From Mesotoga prima MesG1.Ag.4.2 (lineage in GTDB: Bacteria > Thermotogota > Thermotogae > Petrotogales > Kosmotogaceae), in assembly GCF_000147715.2 (NCBI RefSeq), contig NC_017934.1, forward strand, positions 806,001 to 870,000: a stretch of DNA of 64,000 bases, in the 5' to 3' direction. The notes under the pieces were generated by a model that saw only the letters and a list, made by a program, of their open reading frames with translations, was not told the DNA's origin and made no database searches. The position numbers were made by a program, and so were the translations under genes. This document shows positions 16,035 through 24,693 of the stretch, piece by piece (the first letter of the stretch is position 1; every line of letters starts with the position of its first letter).

Positions 16035-17552
16035 ATGACGGCAAGCACTGTGAGAAGCACCGCTATCTTTGCCATAGCAACTATGTTATCCAGATTAACG
16101 GGTCTCGCGAGAGACTCCCTCTTTGCAAACTACTTTGGTACTTCTGCTCAATATGATGCATATCTTGTGGCAATAATGATCCCCTTCTTCCTTAGAAAGA
16201 TATTCGCAGACGGCGCCTTGACCATGGCATTTGTTCCGGTTTTCAACGAAAAGCTCAAGATTTCAAGAGAAAGGGCCTTTGTCTTTGCTTCTACTGTCAT
16301 TGTCTTTGTAGTGATTGTTGCTGGATCGATTTCCGCCGGAGGGATGGTTTTTTCAGAGGGGGTAGCCTCAGTATTTGCCGGGGGTTTCGATAAGGATGCA
16401 TTGGACCTGACATCGAGATTAATTCGAATCTCCTTTCCATTCATAGCGCTTGTTTCTCTATGGGCAGTTTACTGCGGAGTTCTCAACAGTCTCGATGCTT
16501 TCTTCATTGCGGCGGTTTCTCCAATGTTCATAAATCTCTCAACTATCGCAGGGATTCTGCTTTCAGAAAGGTTTTCGCCACCAATTGTCGGACCGACTAT
16601 AGGTTTCCTGGCTGGCGGGGTAATCCAATTGGTTGTTGTAGCTCTGGCGGCCAAATCGAAGGGCTTTGTCTTCAAACCGGGATACAGCAAAAGTGATGTA
16701 AGGGAGTTCCTTATTCTTTTCCTTTTTTCGGCCGTATCTCCGGCTATAAACGAAATCAATTCCTTTGTAGATGTAAGAGTATCCACTGAACTGGGTCGAG
16801 GCGCAGTCTCTAGCCTGGGGTATGCTCAGAGGCTTTATCAACTTCCACTGGGCGTCTTCGCCGTTGCTGTCGCCACTGTAGCACTTCCAAGATTATCGAA
16901 ACTCTCCGGTTCCGATGCGCGAGACCGTTTCAGGAAGGCTCTGTGGGACTCATTGACTGTGCTCGCCTTTCTTATCATACCTTCGACTCTGGGTCTTCTG
17001 GTCCTGGGTGAAGGAATAGTTCGGATTCTCTTTGAGAGGGGTTCTTTTACACCATCCGATACTGCGTTTACCACGTCTCTTCTTTACGGATATACTCTGG
17101 GATTGCCTTTCTATGGATCGTATGGGGTTTTATCAAGGGCTTACTATGCGAGAAAGAGTCCCAGAACTCCGACTATCATCTCCGCAATCATGGTAAGCGT
17201 CAATGTAGCACTAGATATTCTGCTTGGTTTTACAATTGGGCCGCTTGGCGTTGCATTGGCAACAAGTGTGGCCGGAATCGTTGGCACAGTTACCGTTTCG
17301 GTTGCACTGTTTAGGTGGAGCGGATACGACAGAGAAAAGATTATTGCCATTTTGAAGATAATACTTGCTTCGCTTGTCATGTCATGCGTCATGATTGTTG
17401 GGAGGACTTTATTTGGAACCGGATTCATTTCGACTTCGTTGACTCTTGTTGCAGGAATAATAGTGTATTTTCTTTCGGCAAGGATACTTCGTGTTGGGAA
17501 TCTCTTCAAATTGAGAGATCTCTTGCGGAACAAAAAAAGCAGTTCTCAATAA
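16035..17552 (+). CDS. murJ: Lipid II flippase MurJ
   Basis: Polytopic inner membrane protein of the MOP exporter superfamily that flips lipid II for peptidoglycan synthesis. At 505 residues with about 14 hydrophobic segments it fits MurJ. Family features include the N-terminal TMLSRLTGLARDSLFANYFG, the GALTMAFVPVF segment, and the central LPLGVFAVAVATVALPRLS stretch; the RLTGLARD and YYARKSPRTP loops carry the conserved basic residues. ATG 16035 has TGGAGGT upstream, and a TATAAT box is at 16012-16017. Its last 7 bases overlap the convergent PHP gene. Confidence 0.95.
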   Translation: MTASTVRSTAIFAIATMLSRLTGLARDSLFANYFGTSAQYDAYLVAIMIPFFLRKIFADGALTMAFVPVFNEKLKISRERAFVFASTVIVFVVIVAGSISAGGMVFSEGVASVFAGGFDKDALDLTSRLIRISFPFIALVSLWAVYCGVLNSLDAFFIAAVSPMFINLSTIAGILLSERFSPPIVGPTIGFLAGGVIQLVVVALAAKSKGFVFKPGYSKSDVREFLILFLFSAVSPAINEINSFVDVRVSTELGRGAVSSLGYAQRLYQLPLGVFAVAVATVALPRLSKLSGSDARDRFRKALWDSLTVLAFLIIPSTLGLLVLGEGIVRILFERGSFTPSDTAFTTSLLYGYTLGLPFYGSYGVLSRAYYARKSPRTPTIISAIMVSVNVALDILLGFTIGPLGVALATSVAGIVGTVTVSVALFRWSGYDREKIIAILKIILASLVMSCVMIVGRTLFGTGFISTSLTLVAGIIVYFLSARILRVGNLFKLRDLLRNKKSSSQ

Positions 17553-18298
17553 ATAGTCAACGCAACGGGTTTGTATTCCATCTTTTCACAGTAAAAGACC
17601 TCCTTGAATCCAATGCTTTTCAGCAGAAGTAATGCGTCGGAAACGTGACTACCTACGTCCTCCCTTCTATGAGAATCTGAACCTATTGTCACAAACTTCC
17701 CTCCACAGAGAAAGTACTTCTCCACAATCCAGCGTTGCGGTGAAGGTTCTTTGTAAGGATAACGCCAACCCGATGTGTTTATCTCAATTCCGATACCGGC
17801 TCTTATGAGCTTCCTCAGTAATTCGCAAAGAAGTTCCTCGTTGTCAAGAGCTTTATGACCGGGAAGATATCTTCTGAGAAAATCGATGTGACCGAAAAAA
17901 CCCGGTCTGTCGATACCGGAAATCGCCTCGATTGCCTCTTCCAGATAAAGCGTCCAAACGTCCCCGGAAGTCAGGTCTTTAATTCCGGGAATTCCGTGAA
18001 CCGAGTAAATGAAGTAATCAAAGTCACCTTCAGGTAAGGTCTTTGCGCATGACTGAAGCCCGACTTCTAGACCCGCCAGAACCTTGATAACTGAATTCTC
18101 TTTCATGCGAGAAAGGCTCCTCAAATAGATTTCAGGATCTTTCATCCTGTAGCTATCAGGGAAGGAATCGTCAAGATCATCATGGTCGGAGATTCCTATA
18201 ACTTTCAGTCCTTTAAGAATTGCTTCCTCAACGATTTCCTCCACAGGTGTCTGACTGTCAGGGGAAAAGGAGCTGTGGTTATGCAGATCTACAGACAC
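17546..18298 (-). CDS. PHP-domain phosphoesterase (paralogue 2)
   Basis: A 250-residue PHP-superfamily phosphoesterase and a paralogue of the 13308-14060 gene. Motifs in order: SVDLHNHSSFSPD, GISDHDD, GLEVGLQS, GHIDFLRR, and GSDSHRR. The two copies share long identical or near-identical segments (YFIYSVHG/T, IDRPGFFGH, NTSGW, KEVFYCE). Here the second-motif region carries an extra acidic loop (DDLDDSFPD). The start lies 3 bases after the stop of the upstream minus-strand gene, so they form an operon. Substrate unknown. Confidence 0.88.
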   Translation of the reverse strand: MSVDLHNHSSFSPDSQTPVEEIVEEAILKGLKVIGISDHDDLDDSFPDSYRMKDPEIYLRSLSRMKENSVIKVLAGLEVGLQSCAKTLPEGDFDYFIYSVHGIPGIKDLTSGDVWTLYLEEAIEAISGIDRPGFFGHIDFLRRYLPGHKALDNEELLCELLRKLIRAGIGIEINTSGWRYPYKEPSPQRWIVEKYFLCGGKFVTIGSDSHRREDVGSHVSDALLLLKSIGFKEVFYCEKMEYKPVALTIY

Positions 18299-18301
18299 TT
18301 C

Positions 18302-18610
18302 TCAGTCACAGTCACATAGAACTTTTAGAAGCTCAGCTCGCAAAGTGCTTTCGATCCTTCCTCTAAAAGCAGCCAACGTTAAGGGTAGTTTTCCTGATAG
18401 CGTAACAGTAGAATCGGCAAACTTCACAGAACCTTCTGTCTTCATTCCGGCCGCCTTCAACCTGAATCTCAGGGAGTCGTCTTCCCAGGTCGAGTCAAGG
18501 GCGAACTTCCCTTCATATTCACTCTTCAGCTCTTCGATTTTCTTATTCAATCTCTTTATTGCCTCTTCAATTCCGAGTGTGTGCTCGATGATAACGGAAA
18601 GTTCTTTCAA
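18302..18610 (-). CDS. Small protein resembling the polyhydroxyalkanoic-acid system (PHA_gran_rgn) family
   Basis: About 102 residues. The pattern of an N-terminal HTLGIEEAIKR helix, a charged coiled region, a pair of strands and a C-terminal FRGRIESTLRAEL helix resembles Pfam PHA_gran_rgn (PF09650), a family of unknown role first noted in polyhydroxyalkanoate loci. There are no PHA genes here, so the name is only a family label. I chose TTG 18610 because GAGAGGTGA lies 6 bases upstream; the frame is open to another TTG at 18628. It is the first gene of a two-gene minus-strand operon with the PHP paralogue. Confidence 0.65.
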   Translation of the reverse strand: MKELSVIIEHTLGIEEAIKRLNKKIEELKSEYEGKFALDSTWEDDSLRFRLKAAGMKTEGSVKFADSTVTLSGKLPLTLAAFRGRIESTLRAELLKVLCDCD

Positions 18611-18695
18611 ATGAATCACCTCTCTCAATTGTATAGTAAAGAGGAAGCCGGTAGTATAAGCGGTCTCATGGTAAAATTTTGACGGAGGTTTAGAA

Positions 18696-19253
18696 ATGAA
18701 AAAGATCTACTTAGTCATTGATACAGAAACAACTGGATCCAGTCCCCTTGAAGGGGATAGGATTCTTGAGATTGCAGCTATTCCGGTCTATGGAAACAAG
18801 ATCTTGCACAATCTATCATTTCAGTCGCTCGTGAATCCGCTTGTAATGATTCCGGCGCAGATTACAGGCATTCACGGGCTGAAAAATGAGGATGTGTTAG
18901 ATGAACCGACAATGGCAGAGGTCTTCCCAAGATTCCGAAATTACGTTGGAGGAGCCACGATTGTAGGTCATAACATCGTTAATGACATGACTTTTTTTGA
19001 TATTGCATCGAAAGAAACCGGAATACTGCCCTTAGCAAATAACTACATTGACACTATTGACATAGCTCATGAAGTCTTTTCCGAAGGGCCTTATGGTCTT
19101 AAGAGCATTGCGAAGAGGTTGAGAATAAGAGATGTTCCGACTCACAGGGCGATGGACGATGCCAGGGTAACAGCAAAAGTCTTTCTGGCATTGGCAAGAA
19201 GACTCGGGGGCATATCTCAAATGGTCAAATACGAAAAGAAGTGGAGGGGTTAA
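18696..19253 (+). CDS. DnaQ-like DEDDh 3'-5' exonuclease
   Basis: A 185-residue exonuclease of the DNA polymerase III epsilon type, acting on single-stranded 3' ends of DNA or RNA. Motif Exo I is VIDTETTG (D9, E11), Exo II is GHNIVND and Exo III is HRAMDDA, so the DEDDh set is complete. There is no polymerase-binding tail, so it could be the proofreading subunit or a stand-alone RNase T/oligoribonuclease-like enzyme. ATG 18696 has GGAGGT upstream. It starts a long plus-strand operon; the next gene begins 2 bases after its stop. Confidence 0.9.
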   Translation: MKKIYLVIDTETTGSSPLEGDRILEIAAIPVYGNKILHNLSFQSLVNPLVMIPAQITGIHGLKNEDVLDEPTMAEVFPRFRNYVGGATIVGHNIVNDMTFFDIASKETGILPLANNYIDTIDIAHEVFSEGPYGLKSIAKRLRIRDVPTHRAMDDARVTAKVFLALARRLGGISQMVKYEKKWRG

Positions 19254-19255
19254 GT

Positions 19256-20542
19256 TTGATAAAAGACTTTATACTCGATACCAATGTTCTTGTTCATGAT
19301 CCATACTGTTTTGACAATTTTGAGGACAACAATCTAATCATTCCATTTCCCGTTCTTGAAGAGATAGACAAGCTGAAAAAAAACTCGGGATCTGTTGGCC
19401 AGAATGCTAGAAAAGTCAACAGGTTTCTCGATTCGTTGAGATCTAAGGGCAGACTGACCGAGGGTGTTAGGCTGGAGTCGGGCGGCACGCTGAGAATAGC
19501 AGTCTTCAATGAATTCAAGAGCCAGCTTCCGCCTTTTGCAGCAAGCGGGTACAAGGATAACGCTATCCTTCTATATATGAAAGAACTTGAACTCGTAGAT
19601 AAACTTCCTGTGATACTTGTCAGTAAGGATATCAACATGCGAGTCAAAGCCGACATAATGGGGATGAAGGCTGAAGACTACCTTCACGATAAAGTTGAAA
19701 TCGACGACAAGCTCTCAGGAGTTCACACGTTTGACGACTCAGCCCTTAGAGACAAGTTCATAGATAGGGACGAGCTTTCGGTGGATGAACTCTCCGATTC
19801 CGTTGGGGCAAATGAATTTGTTGACTTCGGAAAGGGAATATTCGGAAGGGTAACTCCCGACGGCGAAATGATAGTTCCTCTTGAAGTCACAATGGATACA
19901 AGCAACTGGGGGATAAAGCCCAGAAATTACGAACAGATGATGGCCATGGAACTGCTTTTGGACGATAGGGTGAGGGTCGTCTTTATACCAGGAATTGCCG
20001 GAACTGGTAAGACGCTGATTTCGCTTGCTTGTGGTCTGAGGAAGGTTGTAGATGAAAAGAAGTATGAGAGATTGCTTGTTGCAAGGCCTATTATCCCGAT
20101 GGGACAGGATATAGGTTATCTTCCTGGCTCGATGGAGGAGAAGATAGATCCATGGATGACTCCAATTTACGACAATCTCTATTTGTTGTTCAGCAATCGC
20201 CATATGGACATGGACTCATTCTTGAAGAAGAGAGAACAATTGGAAGTTGAGGTCCTAAGTTATATTAGGGGGAGGTCAATACCTAACCAGTACTTCATAA
20301 TTGATGAGGCTCAGAACCTTTCTCCGCATGAAATCAAGACGATTATAACGAGGGTGGGGGAGAATACCAAGATCGTCGTTATCGGTGATCCCTACCAGAT
20401 AGATAATTCCTATCTCGATGCTTACAGCAATGGCTTGACATATGCGGCGTCAAGATTTAGGGACAAAGAACTCGCAGGCCACATCACTCTGATGAAAGGT
20501 GAGCGATCAGAACTTGCAAGTCTGGCCGCAGATTTGCTATGA
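19256..20542 (+). CDS. PIN-PhoH family ATPase/ribonuclease
   Basis: A 428-residue fusion of an N-terminal PIN nuclease domain (about 1-140; DFILDTNVL with the acidic site, EEIDKLK, DNAIL, VSKD) and a C-terminal PhoH helicase-like ATPase (about 205-428; Walker A GIAGTGKT at 246-253, Walker B FIIDEAQN with D350). This is the PhoH2/YlaK arrangement, thought to act on RNA. I chose TTG 19256 because GGAGGGG precedes it by 6 bases; GTG 19241 lies inside the previous gene. Together with the DnaQ-like and YqeH-like genes it suggests an RNA metabolism and ribosome assembly operon. Confidence 0.92.
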   Translation: MIKDFILDTNVLVHDPYCFDNFEDNNLIIPFPVLEEIDKLKKNSGSVGQNARKVNRFLDSLRSKGRLTEGVRLESGGTLRIAVFNEFKSQLPPFAASGYKDNAILLYMKELELVDKLPVILVSKDINMRVKADIMGMKAEDYLHDKVEIDDKLSGVHTFDDSALRDKFIDRDELSVDELSDSVGANEFVDFGKGIFGRVTPDGEMIVPLEVTMDTSNWGIKPRNYEQMMAMELLLDDRVRVVFIPGIAGTGKTLISLACGLRKVVDEKKYERLLVARPIIPMGQDIGYLPGSMEEKIDPWMTPIYDNLYLLFSNRHMDMDSFLKKREQLEVEVLSYIRGRSIPNQYFIIDEAQNLSPHEIKTIITRVGENTKIVVIGDPYQIDNSYLDAYSNGLTYAASRFRDKELAGHITLMKGERSELASLAADLL

Positions 20543-20551
20543 GGTTTATGT

Positions 20552-20794
20552 ATGGGTGAGATATTGGAATATGATCTCTTCGTAAAAATCAGGCCAGAGG
20601 ACATTCATGTGCTTTGTTATATTGCCGAGGCAGAAGACAATCTGATGAACATCAGGCATGTTACTGACGAAGGACTACTTAAGATAATCGTCCCCGCCGA
20701 TCTGCTGGAGGAAGTCAAGAGTTTTCTTCAAAGCATTAAGAACCGTATTGAACTGGAAGTGGTGGAGATTCGTGCGAATCCTGGACATACTTGA
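20552..20794 (+). CDS. DUF4911 family protein
   Basis: An 80-residue protein matching the small DUF4911 family, unknown function: EYDLFVKIRPEDIHVLCYIAE at the N terminus, then a hydrophobic strand LLKIIVP and a helix. It resembles an ACT-like alpha/beta fold by pattern only. ATG 20552 follows the PhoH stop by 9 bases, with GAGGTTT as the weak ribosome binding site. The end overlaps the HAD gene by 23 bases. Confidence 0.75.
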   Translation: MGEILEYDLFVKIRPEDIHVLCYIAEAEDNLMNIRHVTDEGLLKIIVPADLLEEVKSFLQSIKNRIELEVVEIRANPGHT

Positions 20795-21824
20795 TAACGC
20801 AGTACCGAACGAAAAGGCAGAAAACGTAAGAGAGATAGACTACGAGAGGCTCCGAAAACTCGGTTACAGTACGATTCTCTTCGATTATGACAACACAATT
20901 GCTGTATGGAGAGAACCTTTCGACATGAGGAACAAGCCCGTTATAGATAGCTTGATTTCATCTGGAATGAAGGTTGGAGTCGTTACTAACGGACCACAGT
21001 CGAGAGTCAAGAACCTGAAGGATCTCTTCGGAGAAGACCTGAAAGTGTATCACTCGATGAGGAAACCCGGGACAAAGGAGCTGAGGAAAGTTCTCAGCGA
21101 GATGAAATCGAGACCCGAAAAGACAGTAATAATTGGCGATCTTTTCTTCACGGATATAATTGCGGGAAATAGAATGGGTATGTACTCAATTCTGGTATCC
21201 CCTTTGGTGGATATCAGCCATAAATGGTATAAGAGACTTCTGGGGAAGGTCACAATTGCGGCCTATCTCGTTTTTTTCTTCACTGTTGGTTGGATATTCA
21301 GAACCGGAAGACTAGCAACGCCCCACCTTTTCGCAACGACCGTTATGGATATTGATTTTGATTCACTTAAAGATTCTGGTTATAGACTGATAATATTCGA
21401 TTTTGACAACACCCTCGAAAAGTGGGGAGCTACCAGCGTTTCGAAGGAGAAACGATTGCTGATAAGCAGAGTAGAGCGGCTTGGCCTTGAAGTGGTTTTG
21501 ATTTCAAACGGGAAATCAAATAGACTTGGAAAAATCGAAAGAGAACTTGGTAAGACAAAGGTTATTAGTCGGGCAAGAAAACCTTTTACATTCAAAGCAA
21601 AACGTGTATTGAAAGATTTCGGTATACCTCCATACAAGACGGTAATTGTTGGTGATCAGCTATTCACAGATATCATCATGGGGAACTTATTGGGTGCTTA
21701 TACGGTTAAGGTAGAACCGATTTCCGACAGGGAGTTCTTCTGGACGAAGCTTGTGAGAAGAGTAGAGAGTCTCATATTGAGCAAGATGAGGAAGCATCCC
21801 GAAGTGGAGGCGTTGGATAGATGA
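20772..21824 (+). CDS. Tandem YqeG-like HAD phosphatase, two catalytic halves
   Basis: A 350-residue protein made of two YqeG-type HAD-IIIA domains in a row. The first nucleophile motif is FDYDNT (D38, D40), with VVTNG, RKPG and IIGDLFFTDI following. The second is FDFDNT (D210, D212), with LISNG, RKP and VVGDQLFTDI. Both halves therefore keep nucleophile, Thr/Ser-Asn, Lys and Asp motifs. A hydrophobic stretch (about residues 159-177) joins them and could be a membrane anchor. Single-domain YqeG normally precedes YqeH, as here. I chose GTG 20772 because GGTGGAG lies just upstream; the frame is open to a TTG at 20748 inside DUF4911. Substrate unknown. Confidence 0.85.
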   Translation: MRILDILDNAVPNEKAENVREIDYERLRKLGYSTILFDYDNTIAVWREPFDMRNKPVIDSLISSGMKVGVVTNGPQSRVKNLKDLFGEDLKVYHSMRKPGTKELRKVLSEMKSRPEKTVIIGDLFFTDIIAGNRMGMYSILVSPLVDISHKWYKRLLGKVTIAAYLVFFFTVGWIFRTGRLATPHLFATTVMDIDFDSLKDSGYRLIIFDFDNTLEKWGATSVSKEKRLLISRVERLGLEVVLISNGKSNRLGKIERELGKTKVISRARKPFTFKAKRVLKDFGIPPYKTVIVGDQLFTDIIMGNLLGAYTVKVEPISDREFFWTKLVRRVESLILSKMRKHPEVEALDR

Positions 21825-22927
21825 AGTGTGGTGGTTGCGGTGCTGAGCTCCAGCATGATGACCCAGCCGGTTTAGGTTACATATCCAGATCGGTCATGGA
21901 ATCCAGGCTTCAGTCGGGGAAACAAGTACTGTGTCGTAGATGTTTTTTGATCAAACACTATGGTTCTCTTTCTGAAGACGATAGAGTCGTTCATTCAATC
22001 GACAACCTAAAAGAATACCTCGATCTTGCGCAAGATGTTATCTACGTCATTGATATTTCAGATTTCGACGGGACCTGTAGAAGAGATATCTTGAGACTCC
22101 TGAAGGAGCACACCGTTCACTACATACTGAACAAGATAGATCTTCTGCCTAGGGAGGTTAAAATCGACGAGATAAGAGACTGGGCGGCCAGTATGCTTAA
22201 AGTACCTAAGGAAACCGTTAGACCCGTTTCTGTGCTGAAAAATCATGGTCTTAAATCACTCTTCTCTTATTTGAAATCGGCTTCCGAGGAGTTTGTCTCC
22301 GTAGGAGTGACAAATGTTGGGAAATCCTCTATTCTTAATGGTCTTATACAGTCTGAAGAACTTACAGTGAGCCGATTCCCTGGAACGACTGTGAAGGTAG
22401 CTTCTAAGAAAGTCGGCGGCTCCGCATTCACCGTTTATGACACGCCCGGAATCTTCACAAAGGACAGGATAACAGACCTTCTGAGTGTAGAAGATCAAAG
22501 CAGATTCCTTCCACGCAAGAAGCTTAACAAATCGACGATTCAGTTTCACGATGTTCGTACAGTTTTTCTTGGTGGATTTGTTAGGTTAGATGTAAAAAAT
22601 GAGAGCGATCCGGTCGGGATATTCCATGTCTTTGTTCCTGAAAGTGTAACAGTGCACGAGACTAATTCCGATACGGGAAACGAAGAGTGGGACAGATGGT
22701 ATGGAGGAATCTTGAAACCTCCTTTTTCGGAGTCGATTCGAAGCAATTACAAATGGAAAAGCGAAAGATTCAGACTTATAACCGGTCAAGAGCTTCATAT
22801 ATTCGGAATGGGATGGATAAATGTGGCAAAAGGTCCTCTGACGATCGCTGTAACTACCCCAGAGGGTGTTGCCACAAAAGTAAGAAAGGGACTTATTGGC
22901 GCGAAAAAATTCAAGAAGCAGAAATAA
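21821..22927 (+). CDS. yqeH: Circularly permuted GTPase, YqeH family
   Basis: A 368-residue GTPase with the permuted motif order of YqeH: G4 NKID comes first (about residue 105), then G1 TNVGKSS (about 164) and G3 DTPG (about 207). An N-terminal zinc finger is formed by C3/C6 (CGGC) and C38/C41 (CRRC). YqeH proteins bind RNA and help assemble the 30S subunit. The C-terminal third is a divergent domain with strands rather than the usual NOA tail. The start overlaps the HAD gene by 4 bases (ATGA), reproducing the yqeG-yqeH pairing of Firmicutes. Confidence 0.92.
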   Translation: MKCGGCGAELQHDDPAGLGYISRSVMESRLQSGKQVLCRRCFLIKHYGSLSEDDRVVHSIDNLKEYLDLAQDVIYVIDISDFDGTCRRDILRLLKEHTVHYILNKIDLLPREVKIDEIRDWAASMLKVPKETVRPVSVLKNHGLKSLFSYLKSASEEFVSVGVTNVGKSSILNGLIQSEELTVSRFPGTTVKVASKKVGGSAFTVYDTPGIFTKDRITDLLSVEDQSRFLPRKKLNKSTIQFHDVRTVFLGGFVRLDVKNESDPVGIFHVFVPESVTVHETNSDTGNEEWDRWYGGILKPPFSESIRSNYKWKSERFRLITGQELHIFGMGWINVAKGPLTIAVTTPEGVATKVRKGLIGAKKFKKQK

Positions 22928-22941
22928 CTGGAGGTGTTTTT

Positions 22942-23535
22942 GTGAAACTCAAGCAACCGGCAATCAAGACAGGCGTTTCAAACCGTCATCTTCATCTTAG
23001 TGCAGCAGATATCGAGAGTCTTTTCGGCAAGGGTCATGAGCTTACTCCAGTCAAGGATCTTGGACAACCTGGCCAGTTTGCATGTGATGAAAAAGTGATT
23101 CTCGTGGGTCCCAAAGGTGCGATCACAGGAGTAAGAGTTCTTGGACCTGCCAGAAAGGCAACTCAGATAGAGGTATCTAGAACGGATTCCTTTACTCTTG
23201 GCATAAAGCCACCAATTAAGGATTCCGGCGACCATACGGATACGCCCGGTCTCACGATTGTCGGTCCTAAAGGAACGGTAGTGCTGAATTCTGGAGTAAT
23301 GCTGGCTAAGAGGCACATACACATGACGCCTGAGGACGCCGAAATCTTTGGTGTTAAGGACAAGGATATCGTTATGGTGTACGCTAAAGGTTCCGGAACG
23401 AGGAAAGTAGTATTCGACGATGTTCTAGTTAGAGTTCATTCCAGTTACGCTCTGGAGTTTCATGTAGATGTAGACGAAGCAAATGCGGCCATTCTCAACA
23501 ACGACGATCCGGTATACATTGTTGAGGAGCTTTAA
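22942..23535 (+). CDS. pduL: Phosphate propanoyl/acetyltransferase PduL
   Basis: PduL-type phosphotransacylase (197 residues), unrelated to Pta, converting acyl-CoA and phosphate to acyl-phosphate and CoA. It shows two related halves, each with the zinc-binding His pair: SNRHLHLS near residue 15 and KRHIHMTPEDA near residue 125; the HVDVDEAN end is also typical. There are no microcompartment shell genes nearby, so the likely role is acetyl-CoA to acetyl phosphate in fermentation. GTG 22942 has GGAGGTG upstream and begins at the family's usual start; the frame is open far upstream inside yqeH but that part is not homologous. Confidence 0.95.
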   Translation: MKLKQPAIKTGVSNRHLHLSAADIESLFGKGHELTPVKDLGQPGQFACDEKVILVGPKGAITGVRVLGPARKATQIEVSRTDSFTLGIKPPIKDSGDHTDTPGLTIVGPKGTVVLNSGVMLAKRHIHMTPEDAEIFGVKDKDIVMVYAKGSGTRKVVFDDVLVRVHSSYALEFHVDVDEANAAILNNDDPVYIVEEL

Positions 23536-24330
23536 GTGATTTATCTGGGGACGAGCGGATACTCATTCCCCGACTGGGTGGGTACTGCTTATCCAGCGGA
23601 GATAAGCTCTTCTCAGATGCTGAGATACTATCACTCTGTTTGGAGATTCAACTCAGTTGAACTAAATTTTACTTATTATAGAATGCCAACATATAAGACA
23701 GTTACTGGAATGATTAGAAAGATACCTGGTGAGATGATCTTTGCAGTAAAAGCGCCGGGAAGAGTGACTCATGAGATATGGAAGAACGGTCTCAACGAGC
23801 TAGAAGAGATCTCGGATGAGTTCTATAATGCTCTTTTTCCAATGAAAGAAGAGGGAAGATTGGGCCCGTTGCTTTTTCAGTTTCCCTGGTCCTTCAAGAA
23901 CAACAAAGAGAATATGTCTTACATTAAAGCAGTCGCAAAGACTTTCAGTTCAGATAAGAATTTGCTCGCTTTCGAATTCAGGCACGAGAGCTGGGCAGCT
24001 GAAGAGGTCTTCGAAACCATTGACAGATTGGGTGTGGTACCTGTAACCGTTGACGAACCTTCATTTGGTGGATTGTTTCCATATCTTCCGAGATCAGGTT
24101 CCAGGGGTGCTTATTTCAGGTTTCACGGGAGAAATCCCGATTGGTTCAACAGCAAGGGCAGTGAGAGGTACAACTACGATTACCCGAAAACTGATTTGAG
24201 ACGTTTTGCACTCGATGTGCTAGAATTTCATAAGCATGATCTACCGGTCTATGTATTCTTTAATAATTGCTACATGGGAAGAGCAGTTCACAACGCTCTC
24301 CTGATGAGAGACATCTTAGGAGGTGCCTGA
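23536..24330 (+). CDS. DUF72 (YecE-like) TIM-barrel protein
   Basis: A 264-residue protein of the DUF72 family, a TIM barrel of unknown reaction. Recognisable segments are GTSGYSFPDWVG..YP at the N terminus, FNSVELNFTYYRMPT, FAVKAPGRVTH, LLFQFPWSF, AFEFRHESW, and YFRFHGRN. GTG 23536 starts directly after the pduL stop, so the two are in the same transcript. No signal peptide. Function cannot be assigned. Confidence 0.9.
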   Translation: MIYLGTSGYSFPDWVGTAYPAEISSSQMLRYYHSVWRFNSVELNFTYYRMPTYKTVTGMIRKIPGEMIFAVKAPGRVTHEIWKNGLNELEEISDEFYNALFPMKEEGRLGPLLFQFPWSFKNNKENMSYIKAVAKTFSSDKNLLAFEFRHESWAAEEVFETIDRLGVVPVTVDEPSFGGLFPYLPRSGSRGAYFRFHGRNPDWFNSKGSERYNYDYPKTDLRRFALDVLEFHKHDLPVYVFFNNCYMGRAVHNALLMRDILGGA

Positions 24331-24337
24331 ATAAAGA

Positions 24338-24667
24338 ATGACCTTTTCTGATTACATAAATGTGGTTCTCAGAATGATAGCTGAGGGAAACGAAACTCAT
24401 GAGATCTATGAACAGCTTCAGAAACTTGGCTTGAGGGAAGTTGAGATCACCGAGGTCTATAATGCCGTTATTAGCATGATTACTTCCGGTTCTGAATCAA
24501 CGGAAGTCATCTTGGACGGTTATTACGACCCAAGGAAAAGAGTCTTCCTTGATGAAGAGCTGAAAGCGATAATTAGCGTTCCAGGTCTGTATAAATCTCT
24601 TTTGTGGGGAGATATTTCCCCCGGTGATTTTGAGAGAACATTAAGCGATTTTTCTTCCTACAGTTGA
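24338..24667 (+). CDS. Hypothetical protein, 109 aa
   Basis: I do not recognise this small acidic protein. The sequence looks like two helical halves; the first (residues 5-50) has the spacing of a helix-turn-helix or of the DUF494/Smg family, but the resemblance is too weak to use. ATG 24338 has AGGAGGTG 11 bases upstream, overlapping the end of the DUF72 gene. It is the last gene of the 18.7-24.7 kb operon, and a hairpin begins 3 bases after its stop. Confidence 0.7.
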   Translation: MTFSDYINVVLRMIAEGNETHEIYEQLQKLGLREVEITEVYNAVISMITSGSESTEVILDGYYDPRKRVFLDEELKAIISVPGLYKSLLWGDISPGDFERTLSDFSSYS

Positions 24668-24689
24668 AAAACCCGCCATTAGGCGGGTT
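24665..24689 (-). terminator. Intrinsic terminator of glgP
   Basis: An 8-base stem AACCCGCC / GGCGGGTT (24670-24677 and 24682-24689) with loop ATTA. On the minus strand it is followed by TTTTTC, so it most clearly ends glgP transcription. On the plus strand the stem is followed by TTCCCTC only, so it may terminate the plus-strand operon weakly. Confidence 0.8.
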
Positions 24690-24693
24690 CCCT

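Noticed and set aside
22687-22941. Upstream extension of pduL by 85 codons
   Set aside because: The stretch is coded inside yqeH in another frame, Lys/Arg/Cys-rich; GTG 22942 with GGAGGTG is the natural start.
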